Shown here: piece after piece, positions 63,473-64,000 of the stretch
Layout of the letters: the number at the start of each line of letters is the position of its first letter
Position numbering within the stretch: the first letter of the stretch is position 1
NCBI RefSeq assembly: GCF_000744105.1
Contig: NZ_JQLH01000001.1
Location: 2,728,001 to 2,792,000 of the forward strand
Source: Maribacter forsetii DSM 18668
GTDB lineage: Bacteria > Bacteroidota > Bacteroidia > Flavobacteriales > Flavobacteriaceae
DNA: 64,000 bases
Direction: 5' to 3'
The notes under the pieces: model-generated
What the model saw: only the letters and a program-made list of their open reading frames with translations
What the model was told of the DNA's origin: nothing
Database searches by the model: none
Program-made: the position numbers and the translations under genes

Positions 63473-64000
63473 ACTGACATCATCACTACAAGCACAACAC
63501 ATAGCACACTTTCAATCAATCAATTAACCGTTGGGTTTGATGAAAAAGTTATTGTTTCCAACATTTCTTTTGCATTGAATAAAGGGGAACTAGCGGCTAT
63601 TGTTGGTATCAACGGAATAGGAAAATCTACTTTGTTACGCACCTTAGGTAATTTTCAACCAAAAATTTCCGGTTCCATAGAAATTGAGGGAAAAGATTTA
63701 TCTACTTATAATGAAATACAATTAGCTTCTAAAATAAGCGTAGTTCTTACAGAATCTATTGCTTCAAAAAATTTATCTGTTTATGAGCTATTGGCTTTGG
63801 GTAGACAACCATACACCAATTGGCTAGGTAAATTGTCCAACGATGATATTTCTATCATAAATAACAGTATTGACCTTTTAGAATTAGAACCATTTTTAGA
63901 TAAAAAATGTTTTCAGCTAAGTGACGGACAGTTGCAACGTGTACTTATAGCCAGAGCTTTAATTCAAAATACCGATATTATTTTGTTAGACGAGCCCACT
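63473..64000 (+). CDS. btuD: ABC transporter ATP-binding protein, BtuD/FecE-like (truncated by the window)
   Basis: The open frame runs to the window edge (about 176 codons). It shows LSINQLTVGFDEKVIV, Walker A GINGIGKST, the Q-loop region, the signature LSDGQLQRV (LSGGQ type, Gly replaced by Asp) and Walker B IILLDEPT. It energises the B12 import permease upstream. No ATG, GTG or TTG lies in frame between the stop codon at 63470-63472 and the start of the conserved domain, so the real start codon is unresolved; the reported start is the first open codon. Confidence 0.85.

Overview
The window is chromosomal DNA from a low-GC (about one third G+C) member of the Bacteroidota, almost certainly Flavobacteriaceae; a marine Maribacter/Zobellia-like genus is a guess. 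The grounds are: TAnnTTTG -7 promoter elements instead of TATAAT, starts without Shine-Dalgarno sequences, several TonB-dependent receptors with carboxypeptidase-like N-terminal domains, many lipoproteins, family-specific DUFs (DUF4249, DUF4252, DUF4294, DUF6095, DUF6495), a SerB-SerA fusion, and the dnaA / low-molecular-weight phosphatase / RsmI-like methylase order. I see no IS element, prophage, CRISPR array, rRNA or tRNA. Most of the window is core chromosome.

Layout. 1-13 kb: the 3' end of dnaA, a phosphatase, an RsmI-like methylase, a lysozyme-like protein, the dapF-GNAT-mltG operon, a DegQ protease, a long GAPDH, the trmD-rplS region, a roughly 410-nt structured RNA candidate of unknown family (about 10254-10665), and monomeric isocitrate dehydrogenase. 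13-20.5 kb: a TonB receptor with its DUF4249 lipoprotein, an M42 peptidase, a Nudix hydrolase, and a short-chain dehydrogenase/RbsD-FucU pair behind a palindromic operator. 20.5-27 kb: hisS, an Oar-like TonB receptor, and the rpsF-rpsR-rplI operon. 27-40 kb: an orphan LytTR regulator, nadC-yihY-DUF2147-priA, rlmH, a PilJ-like membrane sensor, the SerB-SerA fusion, the satD-DUF3307-hydrolase operon, and rdgB. 40-50 kb: a DEAD-box helicase, a GH13 lipoprotein, trmH, a CobB-type sirtuin, a haem-binding protein and purB. 50-57.6 kb: two convergent MscS channels, an ECF sigma/anti-sigma/three-DUF4252 operon, and two tandem S41 protease lipoproteins. 57.7-64 kb: a vitamin B12 uptake locus, with a riboswitch-controlled btuB plus BtuG-like lipoprotein on the minus strand and btuF-btuC-btuD diverging on the plus strand, cut by the window end.

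How the genes work together. Translation and RNA maturation are over-represented (rplS, rpsF, rpsR, rplI, hisS, trmD, trmH, rlmH, RsmI-like, DEAD-box helicase). Envelope functions form a second group (MltG, DapF, lysozyme-like protein, DegQ, MscS, S41, TonB receptors). The B12 locus is a complete outer-membrane to inner-membrane import route. The best candidate for something undescribed is the promoter-to-terminator RNA between rplS and icd.
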